Positions 1-10,971 of a stretch of DNA of 64,000 nucleotides are shown here, one piece after another (position 1 is the stretch's first letter; every line of letters starts with the position of its first letter). Under the pieces are notes generated by a model, which worked only from the letters and a program-made list of their open reading frames with translations, was not told where the DNA came from and did no database searches. The stretch spans positions 431,879,265-431,943,264 of the forward strand of contig NC_085138.1 of the NCBI RefSeq assembly GCF_035046485.1. The letters are read 5' to 3'. A program made the position numbers and the translations under genes. This DNA comes from Aedes albopictus. Taxonomy: Eukaryota; Arthropoda; Insecta; Diptera; Culicidae.

Positions 1-671
1 TCCGGGTCACCGTCCAGTTGCTAGGTTGAACTGGAGATATAAATTGTTGCACAGCCCGTTAGTGTCACTATCTTTCTGAATCCTTAGCAAATAGTACAAA
101 TAGCCGGCAAGGCAGAGAAACCACTCACATGCACAGCACATCGTTAGGCGCGCAGGCAGACCGCAGCGCTCGGTAAATGAGGGAAGCCGCCTTATCGCCT
201 CTTAAGCGTGGACAGTTGATAGCAATTTTTGCCCGACCCGGCGATTATGATTTGCGATTGTCTATTTACATAAATAATCGGCTCGTCGATAGTTGCGCGG
301 AGATGAGGCTCGCTGCTAGGGATGCCATGGTGGGAGTTTTCCGCGAAAAACTCTCGATGGTTGATCAGTTGTAACAGAAGAAATAGGGCATCGACAACAT
401 TATTCAAATTGATTATTTTGAACGATTACTTTTGAAGCATGAAGATTTCAAGCAAATTTATGTTTCGTGGAAGATTTGCTGAGTTTGAACTGAATCAGTT
501 GACACGAATGCACTGCTAGTGTAATGTGACGATAGTAAAAAAAATCAAACTGGATCATATGAAAAAATTTAGCCTTTTTAATATGACACATTCTACCGAG
601 ATGTTACAGCGTTTTGACGCCTTTTTGATTAGATTTTTCACTATAACTCGTAAATTCGACGAAATAACAAA
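1..671. other. Gene-free stretch
   Basis: The first ~400 bp is mixed-composition DNA with a 65-codon ORF that shows no recognisable domain; the rest is AT-rich. No feature supported. Confidence 0.4.
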
Positions 672-1516
672 AGTTTCATAAACAAATAAAAAAATGCATA
701 CATAAATCAAAAGTTTCCATAAATAATTGATTTTTGAGCAATTAAAAACGTCAAAAATGCAATGAATAAATCAATTGTTGCAATAAAAAAAGCCATTTTC
801 CCCACCAAAAAACTTCGAATTTTCCATGTAAATTCGATTTTTCCATAATAAATTAGAAAATTCACAATAAAAAGAATATCGAAAAGGCAATAAAAAATAA
901 AAAAAATACAATACAATAAAAAATGACGAAATTACACACGAAAAACAAATGCAAATGACAGTGAAATGCTGAATCGCACTTATATAAATGAAACGACTAA
1001 AAAGTCTGCGTAACTATGATTGCAATTTACCGAGCAATTGCTTGCCGTCCGAACTCGCTATCGCTCGTCGGACTAAAAAAGGGATGACATCTGTGTTTGC
1101 ATTACACCGGGCAAATTATTGGATCTGTGGTTTGCCTAGAACCGAAACGATGCAGTTGCGGTGCATCGGATATCGGAAACTTCGGCGGACTTCTGCCGCC
1201 TCAGTTCCTCAATCCTCTATGCGGCTTCGCCGCATGGTCTATATATTTTTTTGGCTGAAAATGCATTTACGTTTATTGATCATTTTTTGATATTTATTGA
1301 TATTATATTTTTTGTTTATTGCACTTACGATATTTTTTTTATTGAGAATTTTTCAATTTATTATGGAAAAATCGAATTTATTTATGGAAAAATGGCTTTT
1401 TTTATTGCAACAGTTGAATTATTCATTGCATTTTTGACGTTTTTAATTGCTCAAAAATCAGTTATTTATGGAAACTTTTGATTTATTTATGCATTTTTTT
1501 ATTTGTTTATGGAAAT
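672..1516. mobile_element. Long inverted-repeat (foldback) element with GC-rich core
   Basis: Arms of about 260 and 230 bp (672-935 and 1286-1516) are inverted copies, carrying near-identical AT-rich blocks such as ATAAATCAAAAGTTTCCATA. The ~350-bp core is GC-richer and contains small hairpins such as ATGCGGCTTCGCCGCAT. No transposase. Confidence 0.65.
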
Positions 1517-1637
1517 TCTGTCATTTAGTACTGCTTACACCCCTGTTTCTTCACTGGGACTTTTGGAATTATTAATGAAAAATGATCACTTTCTTATAAG
1601 TCGTTTATATTTTAGCCAAATTCGATCCTTATTTTTT

Positions 1638-1671
1638 TAGCGTGACGTTACAACGTTGTAACGTCACGCTA
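1638..1671. repeat. 34-bp perfect palindrome with two TGACGT half-sites
   Basis: Symmetric around 1654.5, with TGACGTTA on each strand and AACGTT at the centre. Confidence 0.75.
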
Positions 1672-3155
1672 CTAATTCCCATTTTCAAAAATCTTCATGG
1701 GCTCTCTGTCCATACAGACAGTTAGCTTTCTCTGCCGATAACTATTTTGTAATTGTTAGCATTGTTTATCAAGTTACCAGTCCATAATCTATCGTGTGAC
1801 TGACGGAAAAAGGCGCTGTGTGACCAAGGAAATGAAAGAAATTTCTATTACATAAAGTTCCTATACCTATCGAACCCGTTACCCTTAGAAGAGTCTCGCT
1901 GAATACCAGCACGTTTGCCGGTTCGATTATGTGAGACCTTTTACTCCTGCTACTATTCTTAAAAAGAGTAACAAAACTAAAATAAATGAGTAGTAGCGTT
2001 ATCTACTCGTGCCAGCATCCCTAGCGTTCACACTGCGATTCATTGATGAAGGTTAATTTAAAGTTAATTTGTTTGCATGTCATCACTCTGTTAACAGAGT
2101 TGCGACTAACGCCGCCTTCGATAGTCAGCCCTAGTGATGTGTGCACAGTGGGAAATGATATTTCATTCCTTTTTTTTTGTTTATTTGACAATCCAAAAAA
2201 TACAACAAAATCATGTTATAATTTGATAAATACATTCATTCGATTAACCTGAAGAAAATAGCATTGTTTATTCGCTAAACAACCCAAATTATCTAGTATT
2301 GCAACTCCACAATTGAATAAGGCAGCACTTGAGCAACTCAATCACTATGACATAATATCTCAAAATTCTTACATCTTCCAAAATCGTGATCTTCATCTAA
2401 ATTGTTCAGAAGTCTTATGCCTATTTAGTGATGAAAATCTTTGTTTGGCTTACTCGGGTTTTCCAAAACGATGTAACTTATTAAATAATGAAAGAAATTT
2501 AGTGGAACAACACGAGATAAATTCTGCTCTTTGAAGAACATCTGCCGCATTTTTTTTTTTCTTTAATACAAGTCTTAGTTATTCCAGACATGTAACCATT
2601 CGAAGTCAATTCAAGTTGTAGTCTAGAGGTCTCACTTCAAATTTTTCAGACTTGTTGAATAGAATGAAATAGTTTGAAAAGTTTTCTTCAAACCATTTAA
2701 GAGATAAAAAAATATTCAAATTGAAGAAAATTCCGGCAGAGTGTTACCTAACTTTTGGAAAGATTGTATGAAGAAAAAGCAATTTTGTTTCTTCAAAAAA
2801 TTAAAACTCGGGAACAGTTTGTTGGATTGGAATGTTGTCTTCGAAGATGTTTCAGGATATTTTAAGGACTTATCGAAAAAAAAAGCTCTGGAAAAAAATC
2901 ATCGTGCGTCTATGTTAGATGTCATATAGGTAATTCCAATTTAAAAAAAATACTCTTCACTTAAAAAAATGGTCAATTAGCTGTAACTTTTCGAAAAGTG
3001 CATCACAATATCTCAAATTTCCACTGTAAGTTGATTAACTAGATGTCTGTGAACGGTCCTAATTTGGGAAAGATCGAGCTATTTACATGATGTTAGAAAG
3101 ATTGTAGTAAAAGGCATAATTATCCGATAGTAAACTTTAAGCTGTTGTAGGGTAA
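1672..3155. other. Gene-free AT-rich stretch
   Basis: Short ORFs (for example 2313-2534) lack recognisable domains. About 2950-3150 resembles, in inverted orientation, the sequence at about 4000-4140, so those may be the arms of one older element. Confidence 0.35.
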
Positions 3156-3633
3156 GTGTACCAATTATGGCTATAGTACCAATTATTCGCAATAGTTGAT
3201 TTTCACCCTTTAACGATGTAAGTCAACAAGAAAAAAATTGTGAACAACAGACCACGTTCACAAAAGATAGTCGCACTCATTTAAACTCCACATTTTCCTC
3301 AAATCATGGTAGAATTAAATCATTTTCCTTAAAATTTCGGCTTCCTTGCACCCTTTTTCGCCATAGTGTACCAGTCATGGCTAACCCCATAAGGAATGCA
3401 TGCAAATAGTGCGAAAAGGAACCGAAGTTAAAAAATGTATCCATAACTGGTACAGGGTTCCTATCATTGGCACACGCTGTAATCAATACTAAAAGTAGTT
3501 TTAGCTCCGTTCCTATATTTTTCCTGTAAAGTATGGAAACTAAGCTGTCTTTTAACTTGTTGATGACATTCGTTGGTCTTCTCGTTATTTTTGTATTAAT
3601 AGCTTTCCTTAGGTAGTGCCATAATTGGTACAC
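3156..3633 (+). mobile_element. GTGTACCA element, copy A (~478 bp)
   Basis: Starts GTGTACCAATTATGG and ends CCATAATTGGTACAC, so the ends are inverted repeats; the same motif recurs internally. A matching inverted copy lies at 9161-9638. Confidence 0.65.
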
Positions 3634-4554
3634 CCACCCTATTTCCGGAAGCAATTGGTATGGACTTTTGAACATTCATGACTCATAAATTGATTTATTT
3701 TTAACACGCATCCCACATTTTTTTTTTCAATTTCTCGACGATTATTTAGTTACTTTCTTCAAAACATATTTATTTATACTGAAGTCAATTAAAGGGTATT
3801 CAAATGAACGGTAATTACTATCTTGAACTTTGAAACGATGTTGAAGTTTTGGCTGATTTGGTGTAATATTTGAACAATTATCTCATCGCAATATTTTTTC
3901 CGTGTTAGCTATTTTAAGTTGTGTCTAAAGTTTTCAAAAATTCATCATATTAGTCATTAACGTTCAAACTTTTAATGCGTTCGATCCATAGAATGCGGGT
4001 ATATAACAGAATAAAGTTGACATAATTACCAAATTATGCCTTTTAGCAGTATTTCAGGCATTTTGTTAGAATCTTGTCAACTTAATGGCCTGTATTTCTC
4101 AAATTTGGACGATAGATAGACAACTAGCTTATAAGCTTAAAGTGAATACTTTAGATTTTTTTTTATGCCTTTTACGAAATTTACAGCAGAAATTTGGCAA
4201 AAAAACAACCAAAAAATCCGTTTTTCTAAGCATCCTGAAAGAAAATTTACTTTGAACTTTGAAACGAGTGAAGATATCGAAATTATGTGCACATTTTTTG
4301 CCCATTTTAGGTTCTAAAACCACCGGTTTTAGTGGAATAGCATATTTTTTTTGTCGAAACAAATTTCATGTTTTTTCGCCCCATACAATTTTTGACAACT
4401 TTAGGGCCCTTGAGGGACCACTTAGCCTTGAGAAACAGACTACTCACTTTGGTGTGGAAAGTCACTTTGGTGACTTTGGTGAGATAAGTTTTACCCTGAT
4501 TTGGGTAAAATCCATATTAAACTTTTAAGTGTATTCTAGTTTCAACATCAAATA

Positions 4555-4802
4555 GTAAATAAAAAGAAAATCGGGTTAAGTACGGTTCCTTTGAATTCCA
4601 CTAAGAATTTGCATCCTTTGACAGATACGTATTTCGACCTCAACTGTAAGGTCGTCTTCAGTGTCTTGTACTTGACTCGAGTCAAGTACAAGACACTGAA
4701 GACGACCTTACAGTTGAGGTCGAAATACGTATCTGTCAAAGGATGCAAATTCTTAGTGGAATTCAAAGGAACCGTACTTAACCCGATTTTCTTTTTATTT
4801 AC
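4555..4802. repeat. Perfect 248-bp palindrome without spacer
   Basis: Arms of 124 bp meet at ACTCGAGT (centre 4678.5) with no mismatch found by eye. As a result both strands encode the same ~70-aa peptide, starting at 4591 on plus and 4766 on minus. This fits a foldback element or an assembly join. Confidence 0.85.
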
Positions 4803-4916
4803 AGATATTCCCCTAACAAGCCCAGGTTAATCATCATCATCAAATAGTAGTTGGTTCCGGTATTACTATTACCAAAGTTTCAAAATAGTGTGCTACGGTT
4901 AGTGAAATTTACCGTA

Positions 4917-5190
4917 AAGGGCCCATATAGCCGAGGCGGTAAACGCACGGGTATTCAGCATGACCATGCTGAGGGTGACGGGTTCGATTCCCGGTCGGTC
5001 CAGGATCTTTTCGTAAAGGAAATTTCCTTGACTTCCTTGGGCATAGAGTATCTTCGTGCCTGCCACACGATATACGCATGCAAAATGGTCATTGGCAGAG
5101 GAAGCTCTCGTTAATAACTGTGGAAGTGCTCATAGAACACTAAGCTGAGAAGCAGGCTTTGTCCCAGTGAGGACGTTACGCCAAGAACGT
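4917..5190 (+). mobile_element. Feilai-like tRNA-related SINE
   Basis: Pol III box A TAGCCGAGGCGG and box B GGGTTCGATTCCC sit about 45 bp apart. The body contains AAGCTGAGAAGCAGGCTTTG and GTGAGGACGTTACGCCAAG, which I recognise as the tail of the Aedes Feilai SINE. Confidence 0.8.
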
Positions 5191-5639
5191 CCTCTCCTCA
5201 GGTTAGCGAAATTCGACAAACACTCAGCCATTGCATTCCATGAAAAAAATAATAGACTCGAAAACAAAAGCGCTCCGATATTGCTCAAATTATCTTGTAT
5301 AAGGTGGTCCAAAATACGATATTTCTCATTTTTTTTAAATTTTCGAACCGTCATAAGTCCAATGGACTTATTTCCAATATTTTTTCGCGAATTTAAAGAT
5401 TATTAGTTGCAGTTTAAAAATAAATATAGCAAAACGAAATTAGTTATCTTTAATATCAAAAATGGTTGAAATATCTATTTTTATAATTTTCACAATGTTG
5501 GACAACAACGACTATTCTTGTTTATTTTTTTATCGAAAGTTTAACATGGCATATCAAACAATTAGATATGTTCTTCAAGTCGTTTTTGAGCTGCATTGTT
5601 TTTGAAAATTTCAAGTTTTGTGACCAAATGATGGTGACA

Positions 5640-6760
5640 TTTTAAAAATGCGTTTCTGAGATTCTTCAAGGAATTCCTTGGACTCTGTCTTGGATTCCTC
5701 CAGAAGCTCCTTCGAGGATTCCCTCAGGATGAATTTTCCAAGATTGACATGAAATTGCTTCTGGAATTTATCCAAGAGTTCCTTCAAAAATTCATTCTTC
5801 TGGGAATTTCAACCGTGATTTCTTCCGGAATTTGCTCCTTCCTTTCAAATCTTCTTCAAGAGTCTTTTGGGATTTTTCAAGGAGTTTCTTCTAAGATTCC
5901 TCCATTGAAAATACCGAGATTTCTCGAAGAATTCCTTGCGGGATACTTCCAGGATTTTTTTCCTGGTTTCCTCAGAGAATTCCTTCTGTAATTCCTCAAG
6001 GAGTTCCTTCGCAGATGTTGCCAAGTGTTATCATACCTTTGGTACTTCTTCAATGAATCATACCTCTAAGACGATCAGATTGAGAATGATTTTATTGATC
6101 AAAGAAACTTAGCAGCTAACTTACAAAATCGACTGCTAGAACTCCTTCCGGAATTTCTTAAGGATCGCATTCCGGCGTTCCTCCTCCATTCCCCTTAATT
6201 GTTTTGTGGTACATATTTCCAGCAATTTTGTATAAATTCCTCAAGATATTCGTTCTGGATTTCCTTCAAAAGTTCCTTCTGAGATTACATTTATCCAGGA
6301 TTTCCTTCTGGGAATTCTGGTAAAAGTACTTCTGAAGACATTCCCTTAAGAAACCTATATAGAAATCTCAAAAGGAATTCCTGGAGGTATCACAAAAATA
6401 ATACTTGGATGATTCCTGGTACTTCTGTATGCATGCCAGATGGAACCTCTTTAGGAATTTCAGAAAAAAAACTCCTGGAAGAATCATAGAGGCAACTTCT
6501 GAAGGAATCCTGGATAGACGCCTGGGAAAGTATCAATTAAATCACTCATATAAAATCACGTTGGAGTTTGCCAGAGTCATTCCGGAATTTCCCCGGAATC
6601 TCAAGAAACTCCTTGAAAATCCCAGAAGGCTCTTGCAGAAATAGTAAAACGATGGAGTGAATTCCGGAAGGAGCTTCTGGAGAAATACCGAAAGAAATCA
6701 TGGTTGAAATTCCCAGAAAGAGGAATCTTTGAAGGTATAGTATTGGGTAAATCTCAGAAG
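5640..6760. repeat. Degenerate GGAATTCCT-type repeat tract
   Basis: Imperfect 13-16-bp units around GGAATTCCT, interrupted at about 6030-6130. It generates false Phe/Leu/Glu-rich ORFs (for example 5749-5991). Confidence 0.75.
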
Positions 6761-6887
6761 CAACAATATGTTTTCTTAAATAATAATTTCTTAAATAATA
6801 ATAATAACAATTGGTTCAATAGTTATGACGATTCGAACCATGTTTTCAAAATGGCCACCCTAATGGTGAAACAAAATTTTACGGGCC

Positions 6888-7412
6888 TGAGTATTTGTCA
6901 AGTAGCCCAGGACGGTTTAATGTTTAACAATTTTTTCTTCAAATTTTATTTTTTATCGATTTTTAAAACAAGCAAAAAGATATTTATTGAGATTTCTTAT
7001 ATCAAAAATTTATTCAACGTACAAGCTCCAATGAAAAAACTCCACATATTTTTTTTCCTACATCGAACTTTATTTAAGTTACAGTAATAAAAAAAACAAG
7101 ACAAAAATTTGAACCTTGTTAAATGATATTTGAAAAATCGCTTATACCTTCTGAGATATAATTGATCTTTTTTGATATAAAAGTAAAACAGTAAAAATAT
7201 CTCGAATAACAATTGATAAGGTACCAAACATTTTGCTTAGTTTTTGTTTTTGACTCGCTGTAACTTAAGTATTAAATATACTTTTTTCATTGAAACTTGT
7301 GCGTAGATCCTTTTAATTTTAACAAGAATATTTTTTTTGTTTGATAAAATAGAAATTGAAGAAAAAATAGCAAGAAGCCTTTGATTACAGTGGGCTGCTT
7401 GGCAAATGTTGA
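6888..7412. repeat. Imperfect inverted repeat
   Basis: The block from GTATTTGTCAAGTAGCCCA to AATGAAAAAACT recurs inverted at about 7412-7280 (minus reading CATTTGCCAAGCAGCCCA). It is diverged, with no coding sequence. Confidence 0.5.
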
Positions 7413-7899
7413 GTCTCAAAATCAGCTTTCTACAAAAAAATAATAAAAAAACGAAAGATGACGTTTTTCGAAAATTAAAATCATGTTATATCTAACATAC
7501 ATTCATGATGAATATAATCCTCAGTCAATTGTTTTTCTAAGTGTTTCAAATATCATCAATCAACTTTAAAGACATTATTTTAAACCAATAACCCATTTTC
7601 GTGTTATAGTTTTTTGAAGTAGGAAATAAGATTATTTTTTCATACACCCTTCTCAAATGTTCAGTGAGGAAAAATAGTTATGCATCAATGCAAAAGTAAA
7701 ATCAAATGATTAATTTAATGATGCACGATAAACAGCGCATGAACAAAATATCATTCAAATTGGAAAAGATCGAGTCAAAAATGGTATATTTTTTTCTGTG
7801 TTTTTGATAGGAAACGCTCTATAGATGGCTCCGTCGAATTGTTGAAAAACATGCTACATTGATCACATCATCAAAGTGAATCCAGATCAAGTAGACTCA

Positions 7900-7992
7900 G
7901 TGTACCAGTTACGGTACACTGTGTAGTGTACAGTACCTCAAATTCGCTATCAACTATTTTCAACCTTAAATGATGCAAATCAACAAGAAAAA
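7900..7992 (+). mobile_element. GTGTACCA element, copy B fragment
   Basis: Only the first ~93 bp of the element remains (GTGTACCAGTTACGG to ATCAACAAGAAAA). It is cut exactly where the next element starts. Confidence 0.55.
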
Positions 7993-7993
7993 A

Positions 7994-8906
7994 CCCGGAT
8001 TAATTCACCTAGTGGTGATAGTGCCTTTCTCGTCGAATATGTACCTATGATCTTTCCGTCGACGTAAGCATTCTGAATCCTGAAGCAGAATTTTATCCAA
8101 GCCATCAACGAGTTGAGAAACTTATTGGTGGCATATATTCCCGACGTTATGTTCAATGTATAGGCAGAGCTGAAAAATATATATATTAGTTGACTGCGTG
8201 ACCACCTTTACTATTACTGGAGGCCGATCAATACCTAGACGATAATAACAAGCTAAAATATACATAATTTATTTCACAATCAAAAATCACTTTACAGTCT
8301 TCGATAAACTTTTTCCTGCACACTTTACTGGTTCATGAAATTTGATTAGAAAAATGGAAGCAAGTGAAATTTTTCATAATGAATCCAATTCAAATTTGAA
8401 CCATATCACAGAACGCGAGGAGCAACCAGTTGAATCAAAATTTTGCGCAGTAATTTTAGACGCAAAAGGGGATTGAAAAATTTTGTTTGAGGTTGATGCA
8501 AATTAATTTCAATTTTCCCACACCTCAGGAATTTGAAAAGGTGTGATTTGATGAGCCTGCTTCAGTTTTGTCAAGATTTTGTTCTCTTATCTCTTGTTCT
8601 CTTGTCCAAGATCACAAAGTGATCTGTGATAGTAAATGAAGTCAACCTTCTTCATGCATTAGCTGACGCTCACCCCGCTGCCGTAGTGAGTAGAATGGGG
8701 TCACAATGATCCCAATCAAGATCCCAATGCATTTTGCAATATTTTTTAGCTCTGTTTTGCTGTTGAACATAACATCGGAATATGTACCAACAATAAGTTT
8801 TCCAAATCGATGTTGGCTTTATTAAAATTGTTGCTTTTCTATATAAAGGACTCTGGAACGTTTTGGCTAACGTCGACGGAAAGATCACTAGGTGAATTAA
8901 TCCGGG
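7994..8906. mobile_element. Non-autonomous DNA element, 913 bp
   Basis: Exact 21-bp terminal inverted repeats, starting CCCGGATTAATTCACCTAG. A second inverted pair (GATCTTTCCGTCGACGT at 8051-8067, inverse near the right end) lies inside. No transposase ORF. Confidence 0.7.
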
Positions 8907-9160
8907 TTTTTAAATTTTATTTTCAACAGCCATCGTTTAGCATACTTTATACGAATGCGAAAATGCTTTCACTTTCAGTTAATAAATGAGAAAGTGTTCA
9001 TAAAACGACGTTTAGCCCAAAGGGGTACTCTGCCCTGGTATAACGATATCAGAAAGAAGAAAAGACCTTGTTTCTTTTATTATCTGTAGTATGCGATTCA
9101 TGAAACAACAAACTCACTCGATGAGTAATCAATTTCAGTGATAATTAAGTACTAGGGTGC

Positions 9161-9638
9161 CTGTACCAGTTATCGCACTACCTAAGGAAAACTACTTCTA
9201 CAAAAATAAGAAGAAGACCGACAAATGTCGTCGATATGTCAAATGATAGATTTGTTTTCATACTTTACAAGAAAAATATACAATCTGAGCCAAACCCACT
9301 TTTACTATTTATTACGGCGTGTGCCAATGATAGGAACCCTGTACCAGTTATGGACATACTTTTTAATTTCGGTTCCACTTCGCACTATTTACATGCATTC
9401 CTTATGGGATTTGCCATAACTGGTACACTATGGCGAAATAGGGTGCAAGGAAGCCTAAATTTTAAGGAAAATTATTTATTTCTATCATAATTTGAGCAAA
9501 ATGTGAAATTTGAATGAGTACAATCATCTTTTATGAGCGTGATCTATTGTTCACATATTTTTTCTTGATGATTTGCATCGTTAAAGGTTGAAAATCAACT
9601 ATGGCGAATTTGAGGTACTATAGCCATAACTGGTACAC
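9161..9638 (-). mobile_element. GTGTACCA element, copy C (~478 bp)
   Basis: Inverted, diverged copy of 3156-3633 with matching ends (CTGTACCAGTTAT and ATAACTGGTACACTG). The inner frame containing ACANDRNPVPVMD is shared with copy A. Confidence 0.65.
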
Positions 9639-9654
9639 TGAGCCTATACAGTAG

Positions 9655-10560
9655 TCTTCATATGCTCACGGGCTAGAAGAAGACAAACAACCCTACCGGA
9701 CCTTGAAGCTGGGCTCATTTCAAATTCAAAAACAACCGGCAATGCAATTTAGTTGCTTCGTAATCACGCGTGGCTGACGTTTCCAGATTTGTTTTCGTTT
9801 CATATCGCAAATTATCATGATAAATATAACCAGTTCACACACAGTAAGTAAGTTCAAAGGGTTTCGATTAGAAGCTGGTGGCTAAGTAATACCCCGTCCG
9901 TTCCAAATTTAGAATCCCCATCGGAAAAGGCACAAACCCGTCCCACTCTGGCCCATGTCTCAAAATCAAGTTTATGAATAAGTTAAGCAAAGACATCGAT
10001 CCGCCTTCCTCCCCATGCCGTTGTTGTTTGCCCGATAACTTTAAAAGCCCAACCATTACAAACTCTAATGGAGGCTTGTCACGGCACCACCGCACTGTTC
10101 ATATTGTCTGTCGCATCGCAACCAATTGTGTCCCCAAGTTGTTCGGTTCGGTTCCAGTGTGCTCGATACGCCGTTCGCGCGATTACATCGATGATTGGCT
10201 TTACAATTTGTAGACCTTGATGATTTATTCTTCGATCGCTCGCACTGACTGTTCAAACCTACCGCCGCGGACCGCGAACGGATGCTTTCTCGGGCCGCGC
10301 GTGCATATTTCGGAAGTTTTCGCGACGACCAGGACCGAGAGACCGACCGGTTCGTTCGTTGTTGGTGGCTGACGCGTGCAGGTCGGGAGACTTTTCGGGT
10401 TTGACTAACAAAGCTAATATAATGTTGTAGGTAGTTCCGCTTAAATGTTTTAAATTTCTCTCGTTTGTCGCCACCGGCCACTTGTTGGTGTTGACTTCGA
10501 TTCAGCGGCCCCATATAGATGATTTAAATAGTATCGGGGCGCATGAGCTTACCTTCCCCT
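9655..10560. other. Gene-free upstream region of MFSD8-like gene
   Basis: GC-richer than the flanks, with no visible repeats. A 149-codon minus ORF (10514-10065) is Arg/Ser/Asn-rich and shows no domain, so it is not called as a gene. Cis-regulatory content is possible. Confidence 0.4.
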
Positions 10561-10598
10561 TAGGGGGATGGGTTGGGAGAGGACGACGACGTCACTAT

Positions 10599-10645
10599 TA
10601 TATTTGATAAAGACACCCTCGTTCGATGAGTTTGCGATCAGTTTC
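10599..10645 (+). promoter_or_regulatory. Possible core promoter of MFSD8-like gene
   Basis: A TATATTT run near 10599-10605 lies about 40 nt before GATCAGTTT (A at 10640), which matches an insect TCAGT initiator. The TATA spacing is longer than the usual ~30 nt, so the initiator alone may be the real element. Weak call from motif reading only. Confidence 0.3.
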
Positions 10646-10788
10646 GAATCGGCACTCGAGCGGGTAACAAAGCGGCTGACCGTCCTCGTCGTTCACCGTT
10701 GGCGGGGCTTTTTTGAGTAGGTCGCTTCGGGATTAGTTTGTTTGTCGAGATTCAGGAGGTATTAGGGTAGGTCTTGTTGCAAAACAGG

Positions 10789-10971
10789 ATGGCGCGATTC
10801 AAGCAGTGGATTTCGTTGAAGCAACCGGACAAACAACGAGTTTTGGGGTTGGAAACGGAAGCGGAGTATCGTGCACGTTGGATTTCGATTCGCGTACTGT
10901 ATTTCACGGGGTTCGTGATGTTTTTGGCCTTCGGAATCGTTGCGACCGGAGTTTGGCCCTACCTTAAATCC
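10789..10971 (+). CDS. MFSD8: MFSD8-like exon 1
   Basis: Codes residues 1-61: a basic cytosolic N-terminus, the conserved RARWISIRVLYF block and TM1, ending at WPYLKS. The donor is TCC|GTAATG, phase 0. Reading past the donor gives a short tail and a stop at about 11023, as expected for intron. Confidence 0.9.

Noticed and set aside
177..374. 65-codon ORF with plausible composition
   Set aside because: No recognisable family, splice context or start support.
4591..4830. Identical peptides on opposite strands
   Set aside because: A geometric result of the perfect palindrome, not evidence of coding.
4925..5003. Functional tRNA gene
   Set aside because: It has boxes A and B but is followed by a SINE body, and no clean acceptor stem was seen.
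10065..10514. 149-codon minus-strand ORF upstream of the MFSD8-like gene
   Set aside because: Arg/Ser/Asn-rich with no domain; likely a chance frame in GC-richer promoter DNA.
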